Origin: Secundilactobacillus odoratitofui DSM 19909 = JCM 15043
GTDB lineage: Bacteria; Bacillota; Bacilli; Lactobacillales; Lactobacillaceae
Assembly: GCF_001434895.1 (NCBI RefSeq)
Contig: NZ_AZEE01000030.1
Span: 348,526-412,525, forward strand
Direction of reading: 5' to 3'
DNA length: 64,000 bases
Positions 53,761 through 62,989 of the stretch are shown one piece after another. The notes under the pieces were generated by a model. It was not told the DNA's origin. It saw only the letters and a program-made list of their open reading frames with translations, and searched no databases. Position 1 is the stretch's first letter, and every line of letters begins with the position of its first letter. The translations under genes were made by a program, and so were the position numbers.

Positions 53761-54768
53761 CTGGCTATTGAAGAAACGGAAGCGCTTTTTAAAGTCCTGG
53801 ATGATTCTAGTGAACTGCTTAAAAAAGCGCTTGATACCTCGTATTTGGATGCATTTATTGAATCCGGTGACAACTTAATTGAGGGTAAAGTTCAGGTTGA
53901 AGATGGTCGACCGGCCCCACAGCTAGAACAACAGTTACAAACGCTGTATGACTCAGTCGATAAACCATCACTCTCAAAAGAAGTGGTTCGGCAGGCCGTC
54001 CAATTGGTAATGCTTAAAGCGATTCGTGAAGATGAGATTCAGGCAAATCACCAGTTAACGCCAGATACTATCGGTATGGTAATGGGGTATCTTGTTGTCC
54101 GATTATTTAAACAACAACCACTGACGATTTTAGATCCGGCCGTTGGAACAGCTAATTTGTTGACGACCGTTATGAATCAGTTGGCGGATGCGGTACATCA
54201 ACCCATTGCTGGTATTGGCATCGACAATGATGATTCACTCTTGTCAGTTGCTGATATAAGCACGACACTTCAAGGTAATTCGGTGACGTTGCAACACCAA
54301 GATGCACTCGGTGAATTGTTGTTACCAGCAGTTGACCTGGTTGTGTCAGACTTGCCGATTGGTTATTATCCACTTGATGATAAAGTAACATCATTCAAGA
54401 CACACGCGCAGTCAGGACATTCATACGTCCACCACTTATTGATGGAACAAGCAATGCAATACGTTAAACCGGGTGGATTTGGTGTATTCTTAGTACCAAG
54501 CCAATTATTTGCAACCCCAGAATCAAAGGGCTTATTGGCATGGTTGCAGGACACAGCTTATTTACAAGGATTTTTGGCTTTGCCAAAGGATCTGTTCACG
54601 GCGCAACAGTCCGAAAAATCAATCCTGCTCTTACAACGTCATGGTGGTCAAGCTAAGCAAGCTGATAAAGTGATGCTTGGCGAATTTCCATCGTTTAAAG
54701 ATCAGGCTAATTTTTCGAAGTTTATTGCAGAAATTGTTGACTGGGAACAAGCAGATTTACTCAAATAA
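53761..54768 (+). CDS. class I SAM-dependent methyltransferase (YtxK type), apparent CTG start
   Basis: About 335 residues. An N-6 adenine-methylase-like core is visible: ILDPAVGTANLLTTVMNQL (SAM-binding motif I), GIGIDNDDSL and the catalytic DLPIGYYP tetrapeptide-type motif (D-L-P-I in place of DPPY/NPPY), then VKPGGFGVFLVPSQLF. This is the YtxK family found after comG and before ackA in Firmicutes; the substrate is unknown. The start is taken as CTG 53761, 9 bases after AGGAGG. TTG 53845 has no ribosome site and would drop the conserved N-terminal helix IEETEALFKVLDDSSELL. Confidence 0.85.
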   Translation: MAIEETEALFKVLDDSSELLKKALDTSYLDAFIESGDNLIEGKVQVEDGRPAPQLEQQLQTLYDSVDKPSLSKEVVRQAVQLVMLKAIREDEIQANHQLTPDTIGMVMGYLVVRLFKQQPLTILDPAVGTANLLTTVMNQLADAVHQPIAGIGIDNDDSLLSVADISTTLQGNSVTLQHQDALGELLLPAVDLVVSDLPIGYYPLDDKVTSFKTHAQSGHSYVHHLLMEQAMQYVKPGGFGVFLVPSQLFATPESKGLLAWLQDTAYLQGFLALPKDLFTAQQSEKSILLLQRHGGQAKQADKVMLGEFPSFKDQANFSKFIAEIVDWEQADLLK

Positions 54769-54790
54769 CTAGATGTAAGGAGAATGTGAC

Positions 54791-55981
54791 ATGGGAAAAA
54801 CACTTGCCGTTAACGCAGGAAGCTCAACATTGAAGTTTAAACTTTTCGAGGTGCCATCAGAGGACGTCATCACCAGCGGCGTTATCGAACGGATTGGTTT
54901 GAAGGATTCAATCGTAACCATCAAGTATGGTGACGGTCAAAAGTTTGAAAACACGCAAGATGTTGATACACATGAACAAGCGATTCACTTGATGCTTGAT
55001 AAGCTGTTAGAGCTTAATATTATTAAAGACTATAACGAAATTACGGGGATTGGTCACCGTGTGGTTGCTGGTGGTGAATTCTTTACAGATTCAGTTTTAG
55101 TTGATGATGATGTTTTGAAGAAGATCGAGGATTTAGCAGAATACGCACCTTTGCATAACCCTGCAGAAGCAATGGGCATTCGGGCATTCAAGAAGATTTT
55201 GCCGGATGTTCCTAATGTGGCGGTGTTCGATACGTCATTCCATACCTCAATGCCACAAATCAACTATATGTATGCCATTCCTTACGAATACTATGACAAA
55301 TTCGGTGCGCGTAAATATGGTGCCCACGGTACCAGTCACCGTTACGTTGCTGGCCGCGCCGCAGCTATGCTCGGCAAGCCACTTGAAGACTTGAAGTTGA
55401 TTACGTTGCACATCGGTGCCGGTGCTTCAATTACAGCCATCAAGGATGGTAAGTCATTTGATACGTCAATGGGCTTCACGCCGCTAGCCGGGATTATGAT
55501 GGCGACTCGTTCAGGTGACATCGATGTCTCACTTGTGACGTATTTAATGGAAAAATTGGACATTAAGAACCCGAACGACATGATCAACATTTTGAACAAG
55601 AAGTCAGGTTTAATTGGTGTCTCAGAAACTTCTGCTGATATGCGTGACCTGGAAAAGGTACAAGATGAAAACCCTAAAGCTCATCTTGCACGTGACATGT
55701 ACATTAACCGCATCGTTCGTTACATTGGCCAATACGTGGCAGAACTAGGTGGAATTGATGCCATTGTCTTCACTGCCGGTGTTGGTGAAAACGACATTCC
55801 AATTCGTCAAGAAATTGCCGATAAGTTGGGTTACTTCGGTATCGCTGTTGATCCTGAAAAGAACCATATTCGCGGTGTTGAACGTGATTTATCGACTGCC
55901 GACGCGACTGTTAAGACGTTGTTGATTCCGACTGACGAAGAATTGATGATTGTTCGTGACGTTGAACGTTTAACTAAATAA
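54791..55981 (+). CDS. ackA: acetate kinase
   Basis: A 396-residue acetate kinase that makes ATP and acetate from acetyl phosphate, a main energy step in lactic acid bacteria. Signatures are LAVNAGSSTLKFKLF at residues 4-18, GHRVVAGGEFF near 88-98, the catalytic region VFDTSFHTSMP near 145-155, HLGAG-type HIGAGAS near 206-212 and FTAGVGEND near 319-327. ATG follows AAGGAGAA. It is 22 bases after the methyltransferase gene. Confidence 0.98.
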   Translation: MGKTLAVNAGSSTLKFKLFEVPSEDVITSGVIERIGLKDSIVTIKYGDGQKFENTQDVDTHEQAIHLMLDKLLELNIIKDYNEITGIGHRVVAGGEFFTDSVLVDDDVLKKIEDLAEYAPLHNPAEAMGIRAFKKILPDVPNVAVFDTSFHTSMPQINYMYAIPYEYYDKFGARKYGAHGTSHRYVAGRAAAMLGKPLEDLKLITLHIGAGASITAIKDGKSFDTSMGFTPLAGIMMATRSGDIDVSLVTYLMEKLDIKNPNDMINILNKKSGLIGVSETSADMRDLEKVQDENPKAHLARDMYINRIVRYIGQYVAELGGIDAIVFTAGVGENDIPIRQEIADKLGYFGIAVDPEKNHIRGVERDLSTADATVKTLLIPTDEELMIVRDVERLTK

Positions 55982-56348
55982 AGCTAGTCGGTTGAACCAG
56001 TGCTGTTCTCAATAGGATTGGTCAATCGATACAATCGGATAACGACTCAAAATGTTGCCTTGCGGTGAGATTTTGAGTCGTTATTTTGTTATTTTCATAA
56101 CTCAGTCGGGGTTGAAAGTAGCGATTAAAATGAATTGATGCTGCCAAATCATCAGATTTCTTCATGATTAAACCTGTTACATGCAAGTTATTCATCTAAA
56201 AATGAACAATCCTCATTAAGTTCATATGGCTATTAAACCGCCAATTAGATGGGGCATTGCGCAGAAAATGACTGCTACGATGGAGTGGCTCACTAAAATG
56301 ATGAATTATGACGTGTATAATGAAAACTCGTGAAGGAGTGAAGTGTAA
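55982..56348 (+). other. intergenic region between ackA and permease
   Basis: The ackA terminator occupies 56039-56090. The remaining 258 bases are AT-rich, contain a -10 TATAAT at 56316-56321 without a good -35, and show no reading frame or stable fold that I would call. Confidence 0.6.
56039..56090 (+). terminator. terminator after ackA
   Basis: ATAACGACTCAAAAT pairs exactly with ATTTTGAGTCGTTAT (15 bp), followed by a T-rich run. Confidence 0.88.
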
Positions 56349-57722
56349 ATGAAAAATGAAGAACCAACGGATCAGTTTTCACGAGGTCTAAAAAATCGGC
56401 ACGTTCAGATGATTGCATTAGGCGGTACGATTGGAACGGGTTTGTTTTTAGGTGCTGGCGAATCGATTCATTTAACTGGCCCCTCAATTTTACTCGCCTA
56501 CTTAATCGCTGGTATTGCGTGTTTTTTGTTAATGAGAGCTTTGGGGGAATTATTGCTCTCTGATTTAAGTGCTCATTCTTATATTGCCTTCATCCGTCGG
56601 TATTTGGGTGAACGATGGAGTTTTATCGCTGGTTGGACGTATTGGGTCTGCTGGCTTAGCATCGCGATGGCCGATTTAACGGCGGCTGGCCTGTACATGA
56701 AGTTTTGGCTGCCAGAGTTGCCACAGTGGGTAACTGGACTAACGATTCTGCTGATTTTAGTTGTCATTAACGCTGTGACGGTTCAAGCGTTTGGTGAAAC
56801 TGAATTTTGGTTTGCCTTTATTAAGGTTGCAGCCATTATTGCACTGATTGTCATTGGTATTGTGATGGTGATTTTTCAGTTTAAGACACCAGTTGGACAC
56901 GCTTCGGTGATGAATTTAGCAGACGGCAAAGTGTTCGCTCATGGTGCGAAGGGCTTTTTCTTATCATTTCAAATGGTGCTATTTGGGTTTATCGGCATTG
57001 AAATGGTGGGGATGACCGCTTCAGAGACCAATGATCCCAAAAACATTATTCCCAAAGCCATTAATGAGATTCCAATGCGCGTGATTTTGTTCTACTTGGG
57101 CTCACTGTTAGCCTTAATGTGCATTTATCCTTGGCACTATATTTCGCCTGATCAGAGTCCGTTTGTGGAAGTCTTTTCGGCGATTGGCATCAAATCGGCA
57201 GCGGCTATCATTAACTTTGTAGTGTTGACCGCGGCTGCATCAGCCTGCAATAGTTCCTTGTTTACGACCGGCCGAATGCTGTTTTCACTGACGTATGAAG
57301 GCAAGAGTAAACTGTCTAAAAAGTTAGGCACACTTTCCAGATCACAAGTGCCAGTCAATGCACTATTGTTTTCGGCGGTTATCATTGCAATTGTTGTCTT
57401 ACTTAACCTGTTTATTCCAGGTAAGGTATTTACGTTAATTTCAAGTATCGCGACAACTTGCTTTTTGTTCATTTGGGGGTCGATCGTCTTGGCACACCTC
57501 AAGTACCGAAAGCAATTAAGCAAAGAAGATGCGCAGAAGATGACGTTCAAAATGCCATTTGCGCCATTTTCTGATTACTTTGTATTAGCTTTCTTGGCAA
57601 TGGTTGGCATCGTCTTGCTATTCCGGTTCGAAACGTTAATTGCATTAATTGGCTCGATTCTTTGGCTAATTGGTCTCTGGTTGGTAAAAGTATTAATGGA
57701 TCGCGAAAAATCAAGTCTTTAA
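56349..57722 (+). CDS. amino acid permease (APC superfamily, AAT family)
   Basis: A 457-residue transporter with twelve predicted membrane helices. The first helix carries MIALGGTIGTGLFLGAGESI, the substrate-binding hallmark of the AAT family of proton-coupled amino acid importers, and GIEMVGMTASETNDPKN near residues 216-232 is the conserved helix 6 region. The specific amino acid cannot be told. ATG 56349 follows AAGGAGTG. It is followed by a short terminator. Confidence 0.93.
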   Translation: MKNEEPTDQFSRGLKNRHVQMIALGGTIGTGLFLGAGESIHLTGPSILLAYLIAGIACFLLMRALGELLLSDLSAHSYIAFIRRYLGERWSFIAGWTYWVCWLSIAMADLTAAGLYMKFWLPELPQWVTGLTILLILVVINAVTVQAFGETEFWFAFIKVAAIIALIVIGIVMVIFQFKTPVGHASVMNLADGKVFAHGAKGFFLSFQMVLFGFIGIEMVGMTASETNDPKNIIPKAINEIPMRVILFYLGSLLALMCIYPWHYISPDQSPFVEVFSAIGIKSAAAIINFVVLTAAASACNSSLFTTGRMLFSLTYEGKSKLSKKLGTLSRSQVPVNALLFSAVIIAIVVLLNLFIPGKVFTLISSIATTCFLFIWGSIVLAHLKYRKQLSKEDAQKMTFKMPFAPFSDYFVLAFLAMVGIVLLFRFETLIALIGSILWLIGLWLVKVLMDREKSSL

Positions 57723-57740
57723 CCATTTTTAAATATAGAA

Positions 57741-57776
57741 GGGCCGCTTAACTGAAACTATGGTTAGGCGGCTTTT
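57741..57776 (+). terminator. terminator after permease gene
   Basis: GCCGCTTAAC pairs with GTTAGGCGGC (one G-T pair), followed by TTTT. Confidence 0.7.
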
Positions 57777-57932
57777 ATGATGCAACAATCATTAGCTTTG
57801 TTGCCAAGACCTTGTATTAATCGAGATTATTCGAAAATCCTGAATCAAAAGTTAGGTCATCAATTTCTCGGACATGTTAAACTAGTAGGGACGAGTTTAA
57901 CGAAAATACGTTTCATAAAAGAAGGGGTAACC

Positions 57933-58544
57933 GTGCAACTGTATTTCACTGCAGATACGCATTCTTTTCATAAAGATTTATTAGGGGATTCTGACTTTGC
58001 CCCACGACCGTTCAAGGATGTTGCTGAAATGAATCAAACAATTATTGATCATTGGAACCAACGGGTGACACCTGAAGACACTGTATATCATTTGGGTGAT
58101 ATCGCGTTGTATTTTATTCGGCCAGAGCGTGCAGCTCAAAAAGCAATCTTTGACGTGTTAAACCAGTTGAATGGCCATCTGGTATTAATCAAAGGGAATC
58201 ATGATAATCGCGCCTTGTTCAAATATCTGGCGCAGCATAACTATGATTACGGTGGCCGGCCTAAGTTTGAATTTCATGACGTGGGCACCATCATCAAGGT
58301 TAATCACCGCCAATATTATCTCACCCATTATCCAATGATGATGGGAATCGTCAAACAAATTATTAACCTACATGGTCATATCCATCATTACGCGGTGAAC
58401 ATTAAAGAAGATATCAACGTTGGGGTTGATACGCCAGAAACTGACTATTTGGTTCATAAGCCGGCATTTGGGACCCCACTTTCAATGGCAGAAATTGAAA
58501 TGATGGTGACCGGCAAGAATGAAGACTTTCAAAAACGACATTAG
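57933..58544 (+). CDS. metallophosphoesterase family protein
   Basis: A 203-residue calcineurin-like phosphoesterase. Metal ligands are in YFTADTHSFHKDLL (residues 4-17), HLGDIALY near 48-55, IKGNHDN near 86-92, THYPMMM near 131-137 and HGHIHHYA near 148-155. The substrate is unknown. Start GTG 57933 follows GAAGGGG; an in-frame ATG at 57777 is rejected because it abuts the preceding terminator, has no ribosome site and would add 52 residues before the first strand of the fold. The next gene begins 22 bases downstream. Confidence 0.88.
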   Translation: MQLYFTADTHSFHKDLLGDSDFAPRPFKDVAEMNQTIIDHWNQRVTPEDTVYHLGDIALYFIRPERAAQKAIFDVLNQLNGHLVLIKGNHDNRALFKYLAQHNYDYGGRPKFEFHDVGTIIKVNHRQYYLTHYPMMMGIVKQIINLHGHIHHYAVNIKEDINVGVDTPETDYLVHKPAFGTPLSMAEIEMMVTGKNEDFQKRH

Positions 58545-58566
58545 TGACGATTGGAGTTCAAACAAC

Positions 58567-59970
58567 ATGGAAAAAATTACGATTTTACACACCAACGATC
58601 TCCATTCTCACTTTGAAAATTGGCCTAAAATTAGACGTTACCTTTTGACTGAAAGACAACGTTACATAGCCGCGGGGCATACGGTGCTGACCTTTGATAT
58701 CGGTGACGCTATGGATCGTGCCCACCCGCTAACTGAAGCAACTAATGGTCAGCGTAATGTTTCGTTGATGAATGAGATTGGTTATGATGCAGTGACTATT
58801 GGGAACAATGAAGGCCTAGGTAATTCTAAAGCTGAACTGACCCACCTGTATGATCACGCCAATTTTGACGTCATTTTAGGCAACTTATTGACCATGCCAC
58901 AAAAAAGCCAGCCTAAGTGGGCGCTTCCCGGAAAAATTATCGAGACACAAAGTCATACGCGGGTTTTAGTGTTAGGGTTAACAGCCCCGTACACGCTCAC
59001 TTACCCATTATTAGGCTGGCAGCCAATTTCAGTGGAGCGGATGTTACCCAGATTATTACGGCAGTATGAAGGTCAGTACGACATTGTGGTCTTGTTGTCA
59101 CATCTAGGTTTGGACGTCGATCGATGGGTCGCAAAACGATTTCCTGAAATTGACGTCATCCTCGGCGCCCACACGCACCATTTGCTGGTCCACGGGGAGG
59201 AAGTCTCCCAAACATTACTGGCCGCAGCAGGTAAGTATGGTGAATACGTTGGCACTGTTCAACTTAACTTAACGGATCATCACATTGTTTCACATCAAGC
59301 CAGTGTGGTTAAAACTGATAATTTGCAAGCTGCTACGGCCGACCGAACGGAAATCAATGGTTACGTGACGCAAGGGGAACAACTATTACGTGAACAACGT
59401 ATCGCTCAGCTACCATTAGCAATGGAAAAAAATTGGCAGGGCCATTCTCGCTTAATGAGTGAGGGGTTGGCAGCACTTGAAGACTATGGTCAAACGGATG
59501 CAGCCATTTTGAATGGTGGGTTATTTATGCGCGACTTGCCGGCGGGCGTCATTACCCGTAATGAACTGCATCAATTGTTGCCACATGCCATGCACGTCAT
59601 GCGGGTGACTTTAAGTGGTGATAACTTGTGGCGTCTGGTAATGGAAATGGAAAAGAATCGCCGTTTTTTAAGTCGCTTTCCAATTCGTGGGATGGGTTTT
59701 CGTGGTGAACTATTTGGCTCATTGAGTTATTCAGGGATCACTTACAATGAACATGAGCAAACCGTTTTGTTTAGAGGTGAACCACTGTCACCGTTAAAGG
59801 CATATACAGTAGCGATGCCGGATCACTATTTGTTTATTCCGTTTTTCCCCACAATTTCAATTGTCGGTCAAAATCAAATTTTATATGGTAAACTTTTAAG
59901 GACGGTACTTGGCGATTATCTTGCCAAACAATATCCAATCTTGGGAAAGGAGGACGAATCAAATGGATAA
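58567..59970 (+). CDS. bifunctional metallophosphatase/5'-nucleotidase (YunD type)
   Basis: A 467-residue two-domain protein of the UshA/YunD family without a signal peptide, so probably cytoplasmic. The metallophosphatase part has ILHTNDLHSHFENW near residues 5-18, GDAMDRAH near 49, TIGNNEGLG near 77-85 and LGAHTHHLL near 200-208; the C-terminal 5'-nucleotidase domain follows from about 280. ATG 58567 starts at the first strand; an in-frame ATG 48 bases earlier lies inside the previous gene. It overlaps yutD by 8 bases, the usual yunD-yutD neighbourhood of Firmicutes. Confidence 0.9.
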   Translation: MEKITILHTNDLHSHFENWPKIRRYLLTERQRYIAAGHTVLTFDIGDAMDRAHPLTEATNGQRNVSLMNEIGYDAVTIGNNEGLGNSKAELTHLYDHANFDVILGNLLTMPQKSQPKWALPGKIIETQSHTRVLVLGLTAPYTLTYPLLGWQPISVERMLPRLLRQYEGQYDIVVLLSHLGLDVDRWVAKRFPEIDVILGAHTHHLLVHGEEVSQTLLAAAGKYGEYVGTVQLNLTDHHIVSHQASVVKTDNLQAATADRTEINGYVTQGEQLLREQRIAQLPLAMEKNWQGHSRLMSEGLAALEDYGQTDAAILNGGLFMRDLPAGVITRNELHQLLPHAMHVMRVTLSGDNLWRLVMEMEKNRRFLSRFPIRGMGFRGELFGSLSYSGITYNEHEQTVLFRGEPLSPLKAYTVAMPDHYLFIPFFPTISIVGQNQILYGKLLRTVLGDYLAKQYPILGKEDESNG

Positions 59971-60664
59971 AAAAACGTTACAGACACTCATCGATGATGC
60001 ACGGTTAAAACGTGAACCGGGCGGTGTTATCGTTGTTGTTGATGAAACGCATTATCAAATTAACGACCACCCGTATGAGCTCGTGGCTAACTATCGTGAC
60101 GGTTTTGACCGTAGCGAGTTGAGTGATCGGTTTAACACTTATTTTTCTAGGTATGATTACTTAGTTGGTGATTGGGGTTTTGGTCAGCTTCGCTTGCGTG
60201 GCTTTTATGCCGATTCGCGTAATGTTGCGGGTGAACTCAAAATCAGCGCTTTACAGGATTATTTAGACGAGGCCTGCAACACTGGTTGTCCCTACTTTGT
60301 GATGCATAATGAAGACGTCAAAGTGGCTGTGCCAAAGAAGAACGGTCGTCAACGCGAAGGTGGCCGCAATCATTCACGTCATCAGACACGTGGACAATCG
60401 CAATCGAAGACCCATCAGGTTAAGTCACAACCGCAAACGGGTAATCGTTCAAATCGTTCGCAATCAACCAACCATCAACCAGCCAATGAGACGTCGGCTG
60501 GTTCACACCCGAAGCGCCGACATCAAGCTAACAAGCAAAAGGCCTACACGGTTGAGAAGGTCAAACCGGTCAAGCCAACACCATTGAGTCAACGAAAGGG
60601 TACGGTTAAAACGGTTGGGCATAGTCAACACCGCAAATTTACAATTAGAGAGAAAAAGGACTGA
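59963..60664 (+). CDS. yutD: YutD family protein with long basic tail
   Basis: A 233-residue cytoplasmic protein. Residues about 20-115 form the YutD domain (YELVANYRDGFDRSELSDRF, YDYLVGDWGFGQLRLRGFY). From about residue 120 the protein becomes a highly basic, low-complexity tail rich in Arg, Lys, Gln, His and Asn, much longer than in B. subtilis YutD (102 aa). ATG 59963 is 6-7 bases after AAAGGAGG. The tail suggests nucleic-acid binding, but this is inference; the family function is unknown. Confidence 0.88.
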   Translation: MDKKTLQTLIDDARLKREPGGVIVVVDETHYQINDHPYELVANYRDGFDRSELSDRFNTYFSRYDYLVGDWGFGQLRLRGFYADSRNVAGELKISALQDYLDEACNTGCPYFVMHNEDVKVAVPKKNGRQREGGRNHSRHQTRGQSQSKTHQVKSQPQTGNRSNRSQSTNHQPANETSAGSHPKRRHQANKQKAYTVEKVKPVKPTPLSQRKGTVKTVGHSQHRKFTIREKKD

Positions 60665-60671
60665 TCAATTG

Positions 60672-61457
60672 ATGTTCAAACACTATGATAGCTATTTTAT
60701 CGATCTGGATGGCACGATTTATGCCGGTAAAAGACGGATTCCAGCGGCAAAACGGTTTATCGAAAGACTGCAACAACATCACAATCAGTTTATGTTTGTC
60801 ACCAACAACACGACCAAGTTGCCTGCGGACGTGGTTGCAAACTTAGCTGATAACCATGACATTCACGTCACCGAGGCCAACGTTTACACGGCTGGGTTGG
60901 CAACTGCCGACTACGTGGACAGCATTGCTCACCCGGGACACAAAAAAGTTTATATTATCGGTGAAATTGGCTTGGTTCAGGCGTTTTTGAACAAGGGCTT
61001 TGTGCTGACCGAACGCAATCCTGATTTTGTTGTGGTTGGACTGGACTCGGACGTGACCTACCATAAGTTTGAAATTGCGACGTTAGCAATTCGAGCAGGT
61101 GCCAAGTTTATCGGAACTAATCCCGATTCCAATATTCCTAATGAAAGAGGAATGTTGCCGGGTGCTGGTTCGTTGGTCGAGATGGTCGCTTATACGACGC
61201 AACAGCGACCAGTATATGTTGGTAAACCTGAGCCCATTATTATGGCGAATGCGCTCAAACGAAGTGGTTTGAGGAAAGATCAAGTCGTAATGGTTGGCGA
61301 TAATTATAAAACTGACATTACGGCTGGTCTGAATTTTGGCGTTGACACCTTGTTAGTTTATAGTGGTTTGTCGACACGGGAACAGGTGCAATCACAAGCC
61401 ATCGCGCCAACGTATGAAATTGATAGTCTAGATGATTGGGAGCTGCTTGATGAATAG
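60672..61457 (+). CDS. TIGR01457-type HAD-IIA phosphatase (YutF/NagD-like)
   Basis: A 261-residue haloacid dehalogenase phosphatase. Motif I is FIDLDGTIYAGKRRIP near residues 9-24 (nucleophile Asp and acid/base Asp), motif II is FVTNNTTKLP near 45-54, and motif III/IV is MVGDNYKTDITAGLNFGVDT near 209-228. The type IIA cap between motifs is present. Relatives hydrolyse small phosphates such as p-nitrophenyl phosphate or nucleotides; the natural substrate is unknown. ATG 60672 follows AAAGGA at 10-11 bases; TTG 60669 is an alternative. It overlaps the next gene by 8 bases. Confidence 0.93.
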   Translation: MFKHYDSYFIDLDGTIYAGKRRIPAAKRFIERLQQHHNQFMFVTNNTTKLPADVVANLADNHDIHVTEANVYTAGLATADYVDSIAHPGHKKVYIIGEIGLVQAFLNKGFVLTERNPDFVVVGLDSDVTYHKFEIATLAIRAGAKFIGTNPDSNIPNERGMLPGAGSLVEMVAYTTQQRPVYVGKPEPIIMANALKRSGLRKDQVVMVGDNYKTDITAGLNFGVDTLLVYSGLSTREQVQSQAIAPTYEIDSLDDWELLDE

Positions 61458-62085
61458 AGTTAAAAACGGTTTGATGTGGAGCTGTTTATTCTTGGCTATT
61501 GTGTCTTTGGCAATTTTTTTGACGATTAACAGTGTTTGGCTGTACAGTTTAAACGTTAGATTAGGCCATTTATCGAAATTAGTCACAATTTCTTCTCATC
61601 GGATCATTCAAAATTATGTTCAATTATTGGCATATTTACAGTTACCCTGGATTGGTCATTTAGACATGATGGATTTTCCGTCTTCGCCAAGTGGCCTTCA
61701 GCATTTTAAGGACGTTAAAAACTTGTTCTTACTGAATAACGCAGTCCTCATTATTACGATTGGACCCGCGATTTACTGGTTACGACAATTGATTTTGCGT
61801 CGACAAGTTTGGCGACTGATTCGACCTTTTCAAGTTGCAGCCGTTGTGCCAGTGATGGCAGGGTTAATGATGCTGGTTAATTTCAATCAGTTTTTTATTA
61901 CTTTCCATAAATTGTTGTTCCGCAACTCTGATTGGCTATTCAACCCGCAGTTTGATCCGGTGATTACCGTATTGCCAGAGAGCTTTTTTTCACAGTGTTT
62001 TGTGTTAGCCTTCGGTTTATTCGAACTGATGATGCTACTGGGTGTGTGGTATGGCAAACGCTCATTTTCACAGTTTAATCAATAA
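61450..62085 (+). CDS. TIGR01906-type integral membrane protein
   Basis: A 211-residue membrane protein with four hydrophobic segments (near residues 10-32, 95-113, 131-148 and 185-203) and a conserved extracytoplasmic loop containing HLDMMDFPSSPSGLQHFKDV and FRNSDWLFNP. This matches the TIGR01906 group of Firmicute membrane proteins of unknown function that follow yutF-type genes. ATG 61450 follows GGGAG inside the previous gene. Confidence 0.88.
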   Translation: MNRVKNGLMWSCLFLAIVSLAIFLTINSVWLYSLNVRLGHLSKLVTISSHRIIQNYVQLLAYLQLPWIGHLDMMDFPSSPSGLQHFKDVKNLFLLNNAVLIITIGPAIYWLRQLILRRQVWRLIRPFQVAAVVPVMAGLMMLVNFNQFFITFHKLLFRNSDWLFNPQFDPVITVLPESFFSQCFVLAFGLFELMMLLGVWYGKRSFSQFNQ

Positions 62086-62092
62086 CGACAAA

Positions 62093-62130
62093 AAAGGTCG
62101 CAAATTCCAACTGGAGTTTGCGACCTTTAA
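62093..62130 (-). terminator. terminator between TIGR01906 and dedA genes
   Basis: AAAGGTCGCAAA and TTTGCGACCTTT form the stem with an inner TCCA/TGGA pair. The longer T-run is on the minus strand, favouring the dedA transcript; the plus strand has TTT only. Confidence 0.85.
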
Positions 62131-62147
62131 TTTAGTGGACTTGAATG

Positions 62148-62792
62148 TCATTCACTGACTTGGCGACTGCTTTTGAGGACGCCGACCAGTGCGGGAATCA
62201 ATGAGATAACGATGATGCCAATCACAACGAGTGAGAAGTGGGCTTTAACAAACGGAATATTGCCAAAGAAGTAACCACCGCCACAGCACAAAGCCACCCA
62301 ACAGAGCGCTGCAGAAACGTTGTACTTCAAGAACGTACGATAGTCGTAGTCTGAAGTGGCGGCAACGAATGGTGAAAAGGTTCTGATGATCGGCATAAAT
62401 CGTGCTAAGAATATCGCAATCATGCCGTGCTTTTCGAAAAAGTGTCTTGCGTCGGTTAAATTCTTTTCTTTAATAAACTTACCAAAGAAGCGGTGTCGCG
62501 TTAACGCAATCCCAACTCGACGACCAATAAAGAAGTTGGTTGAGTCGCCTCCGATTGCTGCCAGCAAGAAAATACCGATAAATAACCAAATACTCAAATG
62601 GTAATTCGGGTTGGCGGCCAAGGCGGCGGCAGCAAAGAGTAGTGAATCGCCTGGTAAAAATGGTAGGATAACTGCACCAGTTTCGACAAAGATGATCAAA
62701 AACAGGATGCCATAGGTCCACCCACCAAAAGTGTTCACGATATTGATCATGTGATTATCAATATGAAGGACGAAATCAATCAGTTGGCTCAT
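62148..62792 (-). CDS. DedA/SNARE-associated (VTT domain) membrane protein
   Basis: A 214-residue DedA-family protein with about five membrane segments. The family core is visible: ETGAVILPFLPGDSLLFAAAALA near residues 36-58, the G-GDSTNFFIGRRVG stretch near 80-93, and FARFMPIIRTFSPFVAA-type LARFMPIIRTFSPFVAATSD near 130-148. Family members include undecaprenyl-phosphate and phosphatidylethanolamine flippases. The ATG follows GAAAGGAAA, with an extended -10 (minus strand TGC-TACAAT, 62829-62834) upstream. It is monocistronic. Confidence 0.93.
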   Translation of the reverse strand: MSQLIDFVLHIDNHMINIVNTFGGWTYGILFLIIFVETGAVILPFLPGDSLLFAAAALAANPNYHLSIWLFIGIFLLAAIGGDSTNFFIGRRVGIALTRHRFFGKFIKEKNLTDARHFFEKHGMIAIFLARFMPIIRTFSPFVAATSDYDYRTFLKYNVSAALCWVALCCGGGYFFGNIPFVKAHFSLVVIGIIVISLIPALVGVLKSSRQVSE

Positions 62793-62989
62793 AATTAGTT
62801 ATTTCCTTTCAATACATGAGATGTTGATATTGTAGCAGAAATCAACTGATTTGAGAAAAATTCTGAGGAAGCTTAGTGAAAACAATAGGAATTTTATTCG
62901 TTTTAATGTGCCATGGCTTAACCCATGAAGCTTGCTTTTAAATTTAAATCATGGATAATAGTATTGAATGAAAATATGGAGGTATTAAG

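Noticed and set aside
57777-57932. ATG 57777 start giving 52 extra residues on the metallophosphoesterase
   Set aside because: No ribosome site, directly attached to the terminator of the permease gene, and the fold begins just after GTG 57933, which has GAAGGGG.
60309-60587. Second frame of 92 codons within yutD
   Set aside because: It is a shadow of the low-complexity basic tail; no ribosome site and no plausible protein composition.
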